From CAZNDN01 sp964571815 (GTDB lineage Bacteria > Fibrobacterota > Chitinivibrionia > Chitinivibrionales > WJKA01), in the NCBI GenBank assembly GCA_964571815.1, contig CAZNDN010000023.1, positions 1 through 39,705 of the forward strand: 39,705 bases of DNA, read 5' to 3'. The notes under the pieces are model-generated. The model was not told the origin of the DNA. It ran no database searches and saw only the letters and a list, made by a program, of their open reading frames with translations. The translations under genes and the position numbers were made by a program. Below are positions 8,786 through 18,304 of the stretch, piece by piece (positions within the stretch are counted from its first letter, which is position 1; each line of letters opens with the position of its first letter).

Positions 8786-9690
8786 CTCTTCTCTCTGCCC
8801 CGGGATTGACGCGTTTCCAGGCCCGAAGGCCCGGAGGGGATTTCGCGCCCGAGATTTTCGGGACGTGAAGGCAGGGAACAGTCACGGAAGAAACGGATTG
8901 CCTCTTCGACAAGCTCCATGTCCACCGAGGTGTTGAAACAGGGACCGTTCGGACGGTCATTGATGACTCCGTAGACGGGGATGGGATAGACGTCCTGAAT
9001 TCCCAGCGTAAGATCCCGCTCGCACGCGACGGCTACGATCCCGTCGGGCCGAAACGTTTTGACCTTTCTCCGCGCAAGCGTCCCGCCGTTGACAACCTCA
9101 AGCTTCAGGCCGTGCCGCTTGCCCAGCGCCACCAAGCCGCCCACCGGACATCGTCCACACTGGACGCAATTGCCGATATTGTGTGTAATCTTGCGGTTGC
9201 ACACGTCGATCTGAAGGCAGTGGGGAAGCAGCACCAGCACCCTCTCTCCCCGAATCCTCTTCCGCTGAGCCTTGGTCAGCGCATTGTTGACCTTCACGAA
9301 CGAAGTTCGCAGCCTGTTGCGGCTTACGCCGACAAGCTGACTGAGCGTCGCGGCAATGGGAAAGAGAAATTTGACCGTTACCGACGGCTTGTTGTGCGGG
9401 TAAAGCAGATCGATGCCGGTAAGTGAGGTCAAAGTAATCAGCAGCAGGCCGATTCCGACAAGGCCCAGCGATGCGAACAGGATGGCGGCGGCGATCCACA
9501 CTCCCCGCTCCCCGAACTGCATGAGTCGGGGTGCCACCAGGTAAAAAACAGCTCCTCCTGCCGCAACAAAAAGAAGGTAGCTTACCAGGCAGAAAGCCAG
9601 AAAGGTGGCCTTCGTCCACGCACTCCGCCACGCGGACTCGTTCGTATCCCGCCCCGACGCCGCCCTTCGCCGTGCCGTCCTGAGTGTCAT
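8767..9690 (-). CDS. DUF116 membrane protein with cysteine cluster
   Basis: 307 residues. Two membrane segments lie at about residues 28-55 and 62-90; the C-terminal cytoplasmic domain carries the DUF116 signature LLPHCLQ followed by a cysteine set C-x4-C...C-x2-C-x2-C around ITHNIGNCVQCGRCPVGG, which looks suited to a metal or Fe-S cluster. The protein's function is unknown; DUF116 genes often accompany metal-dependent or radical-SAM systems. It follows the NifU-like gene by 10 bp, which fits an Fe-S link. The C-terminal about 20 residues overlap the end of the XPB gene on the opposite strand. Confidence 0.85.
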   Translation of the reverse strand: MTLRTARRRAASGRDTNESAWRSAWTKATFLAFCLVSYLLFVAAGGAVFYLVAPRLMQFGERGVWIAAAILFASLGLVGIGLLLITLTSLTGIDLLYPHNKPSVTVKFLFPIAATLSQLVGVSRNRLRTSFVKVNNALTKAQRKRIRGERVLVLLPHCLQIDVCNRKITHNIGNCVQCGRCPVGGLVALGKRHGLKLEVVNGGTLARRKVKTFRPDGIVAVACERDLTLGIQDVYPIPVYGVINDRPNGPCFNTSVDMELVEEAIRFFRDCSLPSRPENLGREIPSGPSGLETRQSRGREKSYSGVS

Positions 9691-9700
9691 AGCATGACCT

Positions 9701-9925
9701 TCAGCCTACATTCTCAACCGTTGTCACCTGCGGAATTCGCTCCTTCAAGATGCGCTCCACACCACTTTTCAGCGTGAAAACCGCCCCCGGACATCCGCGG
9801 CATGCACCCTGCAGCCGCACCTTCACGACACCGCCGTCCTTCACTTCAACAAGCTCGATGTCGCCTCCGTCGGCCTGAAGCATAGGCCGAATCTCGTCGA
9901 TTACCGCTTGAACATCTTCCTGCAT
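9701..9925 (-). CDS. NifU-like C-terminal-domain Fe-S scaffold protein
   Basis: 74 residues consisting only of the NifU C-terminal (Nfu) domain. The key C-x-x-C motif is seen in GACRGCPGAV, and the N-terminus has the standard I-R-P-M-L-Q-A-D-G-G-D-I-E-L pattern. Such proteins receive and hand over Fe-S clusters to apoproteins. The length is normal for stand-alone Nfu proteins. It heads a two-gene unit with the DUF116 protein, whose cysteines may be a client. Confidence 0.93.
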   Translation of the reverse strand: MQEDVQAVIDEIRPMLQADGGDIELVEVKDGGVVKVRLQGACRGCPGAVFTLKSGVERILKERIPQVTTVENVG

Positions 9926-10149
9926 GGGTTGCCCCCGATACGTTCAAATACTGCCTGTTCCCGTCCTACGCTCGACCACATCACCGCCTTCGACAGTCGA
10001 GCACTTCAGCATAAGGCACACTCAAAATAACACCCGTTACGACACTCCGCAAATCCCGTCCCCGGAGGACTGCTCCCCACACCCTGCTTTCGCTCAATCT
10101 TGCTCGTCCCGCTTCCGCCGGTCGTGGTCGGGTGCTACCTTTACCCTCT

Positions 10150-10178
10150 ATTATACATTCGTTTCAGGCGACTTGTTA
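10150..10178 (-). promoter_or_regulatory. Candidate promoter upstream of the NifU-like gene
   Basis: A perfect TATAAT on the minus strand (10150-10155) directly follows TG in an otherwise GC-rich 299-bp intergenic stretch between ligA and the NifU-like gene. The -35 region (about 10173-10178, TAACAA) is weak. The transcript leader would be about 215 nt. Apart from this and a GCCGCGGG/CCCGCGGC inverted repeat spanning the ligA stop, the 9926-10224 stretch shows no gene. Confidence 0.35.
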
Positions 10179-10224
10179 TTTGGCCGCGGGTTTGAACCGC
10201 CTGCCCTTGCACGGAGTACTCTGC

Positions 10225-12219
10225 TCAGCCCGCGGCCGGGGATCCCAGCAATCCCATTAGCTCCTGCTCATGCAAAATCTTCACCCCAAACCGGACTGCC
10301 TTGTCGTATTTGGAGCCCGGTTTCTCTCCGGCCACCACGTAAGAGGTCTTTTTGCTCACGCTTGTCGAGACCTTGCCGCCGCGCTTTTCGATTTCCTCGG
10401 TGGCCTGCTCACGAGTCATCCCCTGAAGCGTTCCGGTGAGCACAAAGGTCGTACCTTCCAACGGACGCTCGCCGGGCTGACTTTTCTCGCTGCGGAGGTT
10501 GAGTCCGAGTCGGCGCATGCGCTCGATCATATCCCGGTTCTCGCTTCGATTGAAGAAAATGCGAATGCTCTGTGCCATCGCCGGGCCGATCGTCTCCAGA
10601 ACCTCCAGCTCACCCGCGCTTTTGTCATACAGCTCCGCGATATCTTCCACTTCCGCCGCCAGCCGTTTGGCCGCGCGGGCTCCCACCATGCGAATCCCCA
10701 GACCGTGAATCAGCTTGTCGAGAGGGTTGGCCTTCGCCTTCTCCAGAGCATCGAGTATATTCCGCGCACTTTTCTCACCCATGCGTTCAAGCGATGCAAG
10801 CTGCTCGCGGGAAAGCGCAAAGAGGTCGGCCGGGTTGTTCACGGCTCCCTTCTCGACAAGCTGTCGGATCAGCGCCGGACCGAGCTGCTCGATATTCATC
10901 GCCGTGCGGGAGACAAAATGGTTCAGCGATGCAAGCAGTTGGGCCGGGCATGAAACATTGAAACATCGAAGCGCAACTTCACCTTCAATCCGCTCCACCC
11001 GGGAGGAACACGAAGGACAGACGGTCGGCGGGCTTACCGGAGCGGAATCCGACAACCTTCTCTCGGGAAGCACTCTCAGGACCTTGGGGATAATCTCGCC
11101 CCCCTTTTCGATTTCAACGAAATCCCCCACCCGCACATCGAGCCTCGCGATTTCATCGTAGTTGTGCAGCGTCGCGTTGCGAATCGTCGTGCCGGCAAGC
11201 GATACCGGCTCAAGGCGGGCCACCGGCGTGATCACTCCGGTTCTCCCCACCTGAGCATCGACACTCTCCACGCGCGTTGCCGCGATCTCGGGGGCATACT
11301 TGTAAGCAATTGCCCATCGCGGGCTCCTGGCCGTGCTTCCCAGCCGCCGCTGCTGCTCCAGATTCTCTACCTTCACCACAACTCCGTCAACCGGGAACGG
11401 CAAATCCCGGCGTCGACGCTCCCACTCCCCGAAAAACTCATCCAAATCTTCATCGTTGCCGAGGGAACCCGAATGAACCACCACCGGTATGCCCAGGGAT
11501 TCCATGCGATCGAGACTGTCCAGGTGCGAAGTCCGGTCGTGTTCCGAAAGCAACGCATACGCCGCAAAGCTCAACCCCCGGCGGTCCACTTCACGGGGGT
11601 CCTGAAGTTTGACCGTGCCGGCCGTGGTGTTCCGCGGATTCTGCAGCGCCCTGCCCCCGTCCTCAACGATTCGCGCATTGAGCGCCCGAAATCGCTCAAA
11701 CGTCATGAATATCTCTCCGCGTACTTCGAAAGACTCTCCGTCGGCAACACTCAGAGGAATAGACCGAATCGTGCGGGCGTTCACCGTGATGTCGTCTCCC
11801 ACTACACCGTCGCCCCGCGTTACCGCCCGGACCAGGCGTCCATTCTCGTACGTCAGCGCGACGGCCACGCCGTCGATCTTAAGCTCGGCGCCGAACGTGA
11901 CATTCTCGTCGGGAAGCAACCGTCGCATCCTGGCGGTCCAGGCACGCACTTCCTCCGGTGAATAGGTGTTGTCGATACTCATCATGGGTACGGTGTGACG
12001 GGCCTTGGCAAAGCCCCTGGTCAGGTCGTTTCCCACGCGGCGGGTCGGCGAATCGGGTGTAATCAGTTGGGGATGGTCATGTTCCAGTTGCCGCAGCTCC
12101 GCATAGAGCTTGTCGTACTCCCGATCCGGAATCAGCGACTCGCCGCGACCGTAATAGGCCGCGTCCAAATCCCTGATCTTCTTACGAAGTTCAACGATCC
12201 GCTTCCCGGGAGCGCTCAT
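10225..12219 (-). CDS. ligA: NAD+-dependent DNA ligase LigA
   Basis: 664 residues, full length. Domains in order: Ia and adenylation with the K-x-D-G motif in AELKIDG (K114 is the AMP-accepting lysine), OB fold, the four-Cys zinc finger CPSC...C-x5-C, helix-hairpin-helix repeats, and a C-terminal BRCT domain beginning near FVLTGTLQGMTREQA. It seals nicks in replication and repair using NAD+. The start overlaps the end of the upstream ROK kinase gene by 29 bp, so translation is likely coupled. Confidence 0.97.
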   Translation of the reverse strand: MSAPGKRIVELRKKIRDLDAAYYGRGESLIPDREYDKLYAELRQLEHDHPQLITPDSPTRRVGNDLTRGFAKARHTVPMMSIDNTYSPEEVRAWTARMRRLLPDENVTFGAELKIDGVAVALTYENGRLVRAVTRGDGVVGDDITVNARTIRSIPLSVADGESFEVRGEIFMTFERFRALNARIVEDGGRALQNPRNTTAGTVKLQDPREVDRRGLSFAAYALLSEHDRTSHLDSLDRMESLGIPVVVHSGSLGNDEDLDEFFGEWERRRRDLPFPVDGVVVKVENLEQQRRLGSTARSPRWAIAYKYAPEIAATRVESVDAQVGRTGVITPVARLEPVSLAGTTIRNATLHNYDEIARLDVRVGDFVEIEKGGEIIPKVLRVLPERRLSDSAPVSPPTVCPSCSSRVERIEGEVALRCFNVSCPAQLLASLNHFVSRTAMNIEQLGPALIRQLVEKGAVNNPADLFALSREQLASLERMGEKSARNILDALEKAKANPLDKLIHGLGIRMVGARAAKRLAAEVEDIAELYDKSAGELEVLETIGPAMAQSIRIFFNRSENRDMIERMRRLGLNLRSEKSQPGERPLEGTTFVLTGTLQGMTREQATEEIEKRGGKVSTSVSKKTSYVVAGEKPGSKYDKAVRFGVKILHEQELMGLLGSPAAG

Positions 12220-13198
12220 CCCCCTCCTCCGTCAACGCGTCGAAAACCAGTGCGCCGCATCCCAACACGCCGGCATCCTCGCCGAGTTGTGCACAATGAA
12301 TCTCACACCGCCGCCGGATCTCCGGCCAGCAGTATCGCGGCGTATACCGGGACACCGTATCGATGATTACCCGCCCCGCCTTCATCACACCGCCGCCAAG
12401 TATCAGACGATCGGGGGCAAAACAGTTGAGGACGATCCCCACGGCCACCCCCAGCTTCCCGCATACGACTTCATTCACGTGCAGTGCAAACGGATCCCCC
12501 CGTGCGACATGATCGTAAACCGTCTTCGAGTCGAATCCGTGAGCATTGTCCCTGACCAACGTAAGCAGTTCGCTGTGTGTCGTGCCGGCGTACGACTCGG
12601 CTTCCAGCCTCGCCACCCTCACGATCCCGGGGGCCGACGCATACTGCTCCACGCATCCCCGCGCTCCGCAGTTGCATTGGAGTCCATTCACATCCACCGT
12701 GATATGCCCCAGCTCCGCCGCCATCCCGTGTGTACCGTTGTACACACGACCGTCGATCACCACGCCCCCGCCGATACCCGTTCCCAGGGCCATCAACACC
12801 ATGTTCCGCACGTCGCGTCCCGCTCCGAACCGCGCTTCACCAAGTGCCGCAACCGTGACATCGTTGGCGGCTGCCGCACGAAGTCCATAGCGCTCACGTA
12901 TTGGCTCGAAAAGACGTGTGCCGACCCAACCCGGCAGGTTGGCCGCACCGCCGACCATAACACCCCGCCGATCGACGAAACCGGGAGTACCGATACCCAC
13001 GCCCCGGATCGCCTCGCTCCCCCCTTCCTTCTCGATCAGGACCCCGATCAGGGCAAGCAAATTCTCAAGAACCCTTTTGCCTCCCTTTTCCGCTTCGGTG
13101 GGCACCCGCGTCAGGTGCCGGTGCCGGCCTCCGGGCTCCATAACAATGCCCTTGAGGTTGGTGCCGCCCAGATCGATACCGATAGCAAGCTGTTTCAA
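12191..13198 (-). CDS. ROK-family sugar kinase (glucokinase-like)
   Basis: 335 residues. The N-terminal GIDLGGTNLKG phosphate-binding loop, LGTGIGGGVV, and the ROK zinc-site pattern ExGH-x9-CxCGxxGCxE (GHITVD then CNCGARGCVEQYAS) are intact, which identifies a ROK kinase, most likely acting on glucose or another hexose. The start is TTG at 13198: it is preceded by GGGAGG (13204-13209) with a 5-nt spacer and gives the normal N-terminus, whereas the open frame to 13363 adds unrelated sequence. It is the first gene of the unit with ligA. Repressor function is unlikely because there is no HTH domain. Confidence 0.9.
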   Translation of the reverse strand: MKQLAIGIDLGGTNLKGIVMEPGGRHRHLTRVPTEAEKGGKRVLENLLALIGVLIEKEGGSEAIRGVGIGTPGFVDRRGVMVGGAANLPGWVGTRLFEPIRERYGLRAAAANDVTVAALGEARFGAGRDVRNMVLMALGTGIGGGVVIDGRVYNGTHGMAAELGHITVDVNGLQCNCGARGCVEQYASAPGIVRVARLEAESYAGTTHSELLTLVRDNAHGFDSKTVYDHVARGDPFALHVNEVVCGKLGVAVGIVLNCFAPDRLILGGGVMKAGRVIIDTVSRYTPRYCWPEIRRRCEIHCAQLGEDAGVLGCGALVFDALTEEGDERSREADR

Positions 13199-13395
13199 GA
13201 TAACCTCCCGAAGTCTGCACGGCAGGGTACGCGCCGGTTCGTTCGCCGACAACGGCGATAAAAAATACTCTCCCGCCGAGGTGCAAACCGGATCGAGTAC
13301 AGCCCTCAACGGGCTGCAAAGCATATTTTCTTCGATGTATGGGTCTCTGCATTTCGAACCCATCCGAGTGAGCCGAGCACCTTCAAGGGAGAATC

Positions 13396-14226
13396 GTGCC
13401 CCTTTCTCTTCGCATTATCCGCGACCCCGGGCGACCGGCGTGGTTCAATATGGCGGCCGACCTCCGGCTCATGAGCCGGTGCGTCGAAGAACAATCCGTA
13501 TTCCTGCGTCTGTACCGATGGCACCCGCCCGCCCTCTCGCTGGGGTTCATGCAGGATGTCGATGCGACGGTGGACCATGAAGCGTTGCGTCGGCGAGGCG
13601 TCGCGTGCATCAGGCGACCCACCGGCGGAAGAGCCGTGCTGCACGACGACGATATCACTTACAGTTGTATCTTTCCGGTCGGTTCACCCGGAATGGGCAC
13701 GACCATCGCCGAGACGTACCAGGTGATCTCCCGGTGTCTCACAGCCGGACTTGCCCGGTGCGACATCGTTGTGGAGGCTCACGATACGGTGCTGGACTCC
13801 GCCGAAGTGCGCAGGGAAATCAAGCTCCCGTGTTTCCTGGCGTCAAACCGCGAAGAGCTTATGGCCGGCGGAAAGAAACTTGCCGGCTCGGCACAGAAGA
13901 GGACCGATAAGGCTGTCCTGCAACACGGTTCTCTCCCGTTCGGCGGGGCATTCCGCGAACTGCCGTCGCTGCTCAATATCCCTCGGCGACAACGGCAACT
14001 GCAGCGCGAGCTGCTTCACCGCAAGTGTACCTGTATCCGGGATTTGAAACCGGAGCTGGAAAAGGACAGGGTCGAAGCCTGCCTGAGCCGGGGCTTCGCC
14101 GAAATCCTCGGGATCGAGCCGGGCGGCCCCGACGTGTGGAGCGCCGATGAAGCGTCTGAAGTCGAACGGTTCGGGACGAGCGAGGAGTTCATGGGAAGAT
14201 GGCTGCCGGAGACGACGGTTGCTTGA
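13396..14226 (+). CDS. Lipoate/octanoate transferase (LipM/LplA-like)
   Basis: 276 residues of the biotin/lipoate protein ligase fold. The segments RRPTGGRAVLHDDDITYS, GGKKLAGSAQKR and LQHGSL are the classic lipoate-binding motifs, and a Cys in the loop KLPCFLASNREE resembles the catalytic cysteine of LipM octanoyltransferases. LipM moves octanoate from acyl carrier protein to a lipoyl domain; LplA instead uses free lipoate and ATP, and sequence alone leaves some doubt. It is divergent from the ROK kinase; the 13199-13395 gap holds their promoters but no clear consensus was seen. Confidence 0.85.
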   Translation: MPLSLRIIRDPGRPAWFNMAADLRLMSRCVEEQSVFLRLYRWHPPALSLGFMQDVDATVDHEALRRRGVACIRRPTGGRAVLHDDDITYSCIFPVGSPGMGTTIAETYQVISRCLTAGLARCDIVVEAHDTVLDSAEVRREIKLPCFLASNREELMAGGKKLAGSAQKRTDKAVLQHGSLPFGGAFRELPSLLNIPRRQRQLQRELLHRKCTCIRDLKPELEKDRVEACLSRGFAEILGIEPGGPDVWSADEASEVERFGTSEEFMGRWLPETTVA

Positions 14227-14298
14227 AGGCGCTTTCAGTTTTGTTGTAGTTTTTGAATCTGTTTCTTGCTTTCTCACGAGATGGAAAGGAGCCGGCTG

Positions 14299-16092
14299 AT
14301 GCGGGCACTGGTGGTAATCTTCGGGATATGGCTTGTGGTGATGTCGGGATGCGGGAAGGTGGATCGTGAAGGGCCGGCCGGAGAAGCCGGCGGCGTCGAC
14401 TACATGGCACTGCAGGCGAAGGCCAAACAGTTTCAGCCGGCTATCGGGTCCCACGGCGGCGAAATCATCCTCTCTTCATTTTCGGATCCCAAATCATTCA
14501 ATCCCATTACGTCGACCGAGACCACCACCAGCGAGTTCACCGCATACATGTACGAAGGGCTGCTGCGGATCAACGGAGTAACCAGGATGCCGGAGGCAAA
14601 CCTGGCCGAACGTTGGGATGTTTCCGACGACGGGCTGACGTGGACGTTCCATATCCGGCCCGGCGTGGTATGGTCCGACAGCGTGCCGTTCAGTGCCTAC
14701 GATGTCGAGTTCACGTTCAATGACCTGATTTACAACGACGAAATCAATCCGAATTCGGCCCGTGACATGTTCACAATCGAGGGAAAGCATATCGAGGTCA
14801 AAGCCCTCGACAGCCTTACCGTGCGCTTCACGCTGCCCGTACCCTTCGCCCCGTTTCTCCGGGCCATGTCCCAGGAGATTCTTCCCCGGCATGCATATCA
14901 TCCATTCGTCGAAGACGGCAGCTATTCAAATCAACTGGGGATCAAGACGGATCCGGCCCGGATGGTGGGAACCGGACCGTTTCTGCTCCAGTCGTACCTC
15001 TCCTCCCAGAAAGTCGTGTTTCGCCGCAATCCGCTGTACTGGCGTCACGACGAAGACGGTCGGCGGCTCCCGTACCTGGACCGTGTCGTCTACCTGATCG
15101 TGTCGGACCAGAACGCGGAGGTCTTGCGCTTCAAACGGGGCGAAATCGACTATCTCGGCGCCAAGGGAGAGGACTATCCTTCGCTGAAAAAAGACGAGGA
15201 GCGCGGAGGCTATACGGTCTACCGCCTCGGGCCGGCTACCGGAAGCAGCTTTCTTTTCTTCAATCAGAATACGGGCACCGGCAGGCAGGCCGGCAAGCCC
15301 TGCGTGCCGCCGGAGAAACTCGCATGGTTTCGCAACGTGGTGTTCCGCAAGGCCGTGGCCCATGCGCTCGATAAGCAGAGCATGATCCGTATCGTGATGA
15401 ACGGACTGGGCTATCCCCAGTGGTCTCCCATGACCCCCTCCGAAGGATTTTTCTACAACCCTGATGTGCCGAAACACGAGTACGATACGGAGAAGGCGAA
15501 GCGGCTTCTTGCCGGGGAAGGGTTTGAGGATCGGGACGACGACGGGGTCGTGGAGGATAGTGAGGGCAATCCGGTCGAGTTCTCCTTTGTTACCAACAGC
15601 GGCAACAACGTCCGACTGAAAATCGCCGAGATCATCCGCAAGGATCTGGAGCGGCTGGGGTTCAAGGTTCACTTTCAGCAGATGGAATTCAACAGTCTCA
15701 TTCAGAGGATCGACAATCCTCCCTTTCAGTGGGACGCAGTGCTGCTGGGGCTTACCGGCGGACCCGAACCTCATTTCGGCAAAAACGTGTGGCACTCCTC
15801 GGGCACGCTTCACATGTGGTTTCCGCGGCAGGACAGCCCCTCCACCGAGTGGGAGGCGCGTATCGACAGTCTGTTCGACGCGGGAGTCAAGGAGCTTGAC
15901 AGGGAGAAGCGAAAAGAGATTTACGCCGAGTGGCAGCGAATCGCGGCGGACAAGCTCCCGCTGATTTACACCGTGCTGCCCGAGAGAATCCTGTGCATTT
16001 CCGACAAGTTCGCCAATGTCAACCCCTCGCTGAACGGCGGGCTGCTGCACAACCTGGAACGCATCTACCTCGCGGAGGGTTCGGCGAACTGA
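14299..16092 (+). CDS. Peptide/oligopeptide ABC transporter substrate-binding lipoprotein
   Basis: About 597 residues of the SBP_bac_5 (DppA/OppA) family. The N-terminus has a hydrophobic segment ending in a lipobox VMSGC, so the protein is a lipid-anchored receptor in the periplasm. Family features include AERWDVSDDGLTWTFHIRPG, VAHALDK and the C-terminal EWQRIAADKLPLIYTV. ATG 14299 is chosen because AGGAG stands 7 nt upstream (14287-14291); starts at 14266 and 14281 are in frame but lack this. It heads a unit with two permeases. The ligand (peptide, sugar or nickel complex) cannot be told. Confidence 0.92.
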   Translation: MRALVVIFGIWLVVMSGCGKVDREGPAGEAGGVDYMALQAKAKQFQPAIGSHGGEIILSSFSDPKSFNPITSTETTTSEFTAYMYEGLLRINGVTRMPEANLAERWDVSDDGLTWTFHIRPGVVWSDSVPFSAYDVEFTFNDLIYNDEINPNSARDMFTIEGKHIEVKALDSLTVRFTLPVPFAPFLRAMSQEILPRHAYHPFVEDGSYSNQLGIKTDPARMVGTGPFLLQSYLSSQKVVFRRNPLYWRHDEDGRRLPYLDRVVYLIVSDQNAEVLRFKRGEIDYLGAKGEDYPSLKKDEERGGYTVYRLGPATGSSFLFFNQNTGTGRQAGKPCVPPEKLAWFRNVVFRKAVAHALDKQSMIRIVMNGLGYPQWSPMTPSEGFFYNPDVPKHEYDTEKAKRLLAGEGFEDRDDDGVVEDSEGNPVEFSFVTNSGNNVRLKIAEIIRKDLERLGFKVHFQQMEFNSLIQRIDNPPFQWDAVLLGLTGGPEPHFGKNVWHSSGTLHMWFPRQDSPSTEWEARIDSLFDAGVKELDREKRKEIYAEWQRIAADKLPLIYTVLPERILCISDKFANVNPSLNGGLLHNLERIYLAEGSAN

Positions 16093-16182
16093 TGCCCGGC
16101 GCCGGCCCGCCGGCTTGCGCCTCCAACCGCGCGGGAAGCCGGAGACCGCGGCGGCGTTGTTTTTTTCGGCCGGACGGATCGC

Positions 16183-17166
16183 ATGCGTGACGAGATACTC
16201 AGACGACTGGTGATATCGGTGCCGCAACTGCTGCTGATGTCGCTTATCACTTTCCTGTTTATCGACCTGGCGCCGGGCGATATTCTTGCCAAGTACCGTT
16301 TCGATCCGCGAATATCTTCCGAGACCGTGGAACGAATCGAAAAGAAATACCATTTCGATAAGCCGGCCATCGTGCAATACGGCTACTGGCTGACCAGACT
16401 GGTCCGGCTCGACCTTGGCTACTCCTTCTCACGCGAAGCGCCCGTAAGCAGCGTAATCGCCGAGCGTTTTTTGAACACGATGACCCTGTCGCTTTTTACC
16501 ATCCTGCTCACCTGGGCGGTTGCCATACCACTGGGCATCTACGCGGCGGTGCACCAGTACTCCTGGGGGGACCGTATTCTGTCGGTCATTTCCTACTTCG
16601 GCATGTCCCTGCCCAACTTCTTCCTGGCGCTCGTACTGATGTACCTGGTGTACGCCGCCGGCGAACTCCCGCTCATATCGGGCATTCCGATCGGCGGCAT
16701 GGTATCGGCCGGTTACGAACGGCTCCCCTGGTACGGCAAGCTCGCCGACCGCGCCGCTCACCTGGTGCTTCCGGTGATCGTACTGACCGTCGGTGCCCTC
16801 GCCGGCCTTCAGCGGATCAGCCGCGGAAACATGCTGGAGGAGTTTCGCAAGCAGTATGTGACCACGGCACGCGCCAAGGGACTGCCCGAGCATCAGGTGA
16901 TTTACAAACACGCACTTCGCAACGCGGTCAACCCGTTGATCACGCTCTTCGGGTTTGAGTTTTCCACGCTGCTCAGCGGCGCGGCCCTTCTGGAGATCAT
17001 CGTCAACTGGCCCGGCCTGGGGAGTCTGATGCTGGCAGCGGTCCGCGCGCAGGATACGTTCCTGGTCATGGGCAGCATGCTCATGGGGGGCGTGATGCTC
17101 ATACTGGGAAACCTGGTGGCGGACATCCTCCTTGTAGTCGTGGATCCGAGGGTAAGGGCTCGATGA
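16183..17166 (+). CDS. ABC transporter permease, DppB/OppB type
   Basis: 327 residues with about six membrane segments. The first is near residues 10-30 (PQLLLMSLITFLFIDLAPGD, the typical DppB opening), and the EAA loop that docks the ATPase reads ARAKGLPEHQVIYKHALRNA. It forms half of the import channel and pairs with the next gene, which it overlaps by 4 bp (ATGA). The 90 bp before it are GC-rich with a run of seven T at about 16157-16163. Confidence 0.94.
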   Translation: MRDEILRRLVISVPQLLLMSLITFLFIDLAPGDILAKYRFDPRISSETVERIEKKYHFDKPAIVQYGYWLTRLVRLDLGYSFSREAPVSSVIAERFLNTMTLSLFTILLTWAVAIPLGIYAAVHQYSWGDRILSVISYFGMSLPNFFLALVLMYLVYAAGELPLISGIPIGGMVSAGYERLPWYGKLADRAAHLVLPVIVLTVGALAGLQRISRGNMLEEFRKQYVTTARAKGLPEHQVIYKHALRNAVNPLITLFGFEFSTLLSGAALLEIIVNWPGLGSLMLAAVRAQDTFLVMGSMLMGGVMLILGNLVADILLVVVDPRVRAR

Positions 17167-18239
17167 AAGCCCGCGGACGAACGCGCGTTGTCGGCAAGCT
17201 CACCGCACACCCGCTTGCGGTAGGGGGGGCGGCTATTCTGGCTGTGCTGTACGTCATGATGATTATGGCTGAGTTCATTGCGCCCTACCACTACGACAAC
17301 GGATTGCGCGAAAACTCCTACGTTCCACCCAGCCGTATCCATTTCGTTCACGAGGGTACTTTTTCCCTGCGTCCGTTCGTGTACCCTTTCCGATACGAGT
17401 TCAATCGATTCTACGAACGGGTGTATGTCGAAGACACCACCAGAGCCTGCTACCTGACACTGTTTGCCAGGGGAGATCCGGTGAGGCTCTGGGGATTCAT
17501 TCCCATAAAGCGCCACCTGTTCGGGGTTGAGGGGAATCCGGACAAGTGCCGTGTGTATCTGCTGGGAGGAGACTCGGTGGGAAGGGACCTTTTCTCCCGC
17601 ATCGTATACGGTTCGCGCGTCTCCCTGACCATAGGCTTTTTTGGCGTAGCAATCACGTTTTTCCTCGGCTTTCTGGTGGGCGGTATTTCGGGGTACTACG
17701 GCGGACGGTTGGACTGGGTCCTGATGCGGTTTGCGGAGTGCTTCATGCTGGTGCCGGGATTCTTCCTCATGCTGGCGCTTCGAAGTGCCTTTCCGATCAC
17801 GCTTTCTTCCGTACAGATCTACTTCCTGATCGTGGTTATCATGAGCCTCATCAGTTGGGCCGGCTTTGCCCGGGTCATACGCGGAATGTCTCTTTCGATC
17901 AGCAAACGTGATTTCGTACGGTCGGCCCAGGCTTTGGGAGCACGCGACCTGCGAATCATCACCGCCCACGTGCTGCCCCAGACCTTCTCCTACGCTATCG
18001 TTGCCATGACGCTTTCGATTCCGGGATACATTCTGGGAGAATCCGCATTGAGTCTGATCGGCCTGGGGATCCAGGACCCTCACGCCAGTTGGGGCAATCT
18101 TCTGGGTGCCGCCATGAATGTCTCGGATATCCGCTACCACCCCTGGATTCTTATCCCCGGCGTATTCATCTTTCTCTCGGTCATGGCATTCAATTTCGTG
18201 GGTGACGGCCTCCGGGATGCGCTGGATCCCAATCGATAG
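17163..18239 (+). CDS. ABC transporter permease, DppC/OppC type
   Basis: 358 residues, longer than the usual about 300 because of a large periplasmic insertion (about residues 40-130) between the first membrane segment and the core. The core keeps GRDLFSRIVYGSRVSLTIG and the EAA loop RSAQALGARDLRIITAHVLP, and the family end GDGLRDALDP. Start overlaps the DppB-type gene. No ATPase gene follows; downstream come tandem repeats and an assembly gap, so ATPases may be elsewhere or lost in the gap. Confidence 0.94.
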   Translation: MKARGRTRVVGKLTAHPLAVGGAAILAVLYVMMIMAEFIAPYHYDNGLRENSYVPPSRIHFVHEGTFSLRPFVYPFRYEFNRFYERVYVEDTTRACYLTLFARGDPVRLWGFIPIKRHLFGVEGNPDKCRVYLLGGDSVGRDLFSRIVYGSRVSLTIGFFGVAITFFLGFLVGGISGYYGGRLDWVLMRFAECFMLVPGFFLMLALRSAFPITLSSVQIYFLIVVIMSLISWAGFARVIRGMSLSISKRDFVRSAQALGARDLRIITAHVLPQTFSYAIVAMTLSIPGYILGESALSLIGLGIQDPHASWGNLLGAAMNVSDIRYHPWILIPGVFIFLSVMAFNFVGDGLRDALDPNR

Positions 18240-18304
18240 CGTCTTCGAACTCTCGAACCCACGCTCGCTCGTGCCCTCCGTTCTTCGCGCCTTTCGCGTG
18301 CCTC

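Noticed and set aside
10180..10235. tRNA-like T arm (GGTTCAAACC) and an 8-bp GC inverted repeat
   Set aside because: No acceptor, D or anticodon arms can be found, and the inverted repeat has no U-run, so neither a tRNA nor a terminator is supported.
16093..16182. Terminator between the binding protein and permease genes
   Set aside because: A T7 run exists but no stem sits directly before it; read-through in the ABC operon is more likely.
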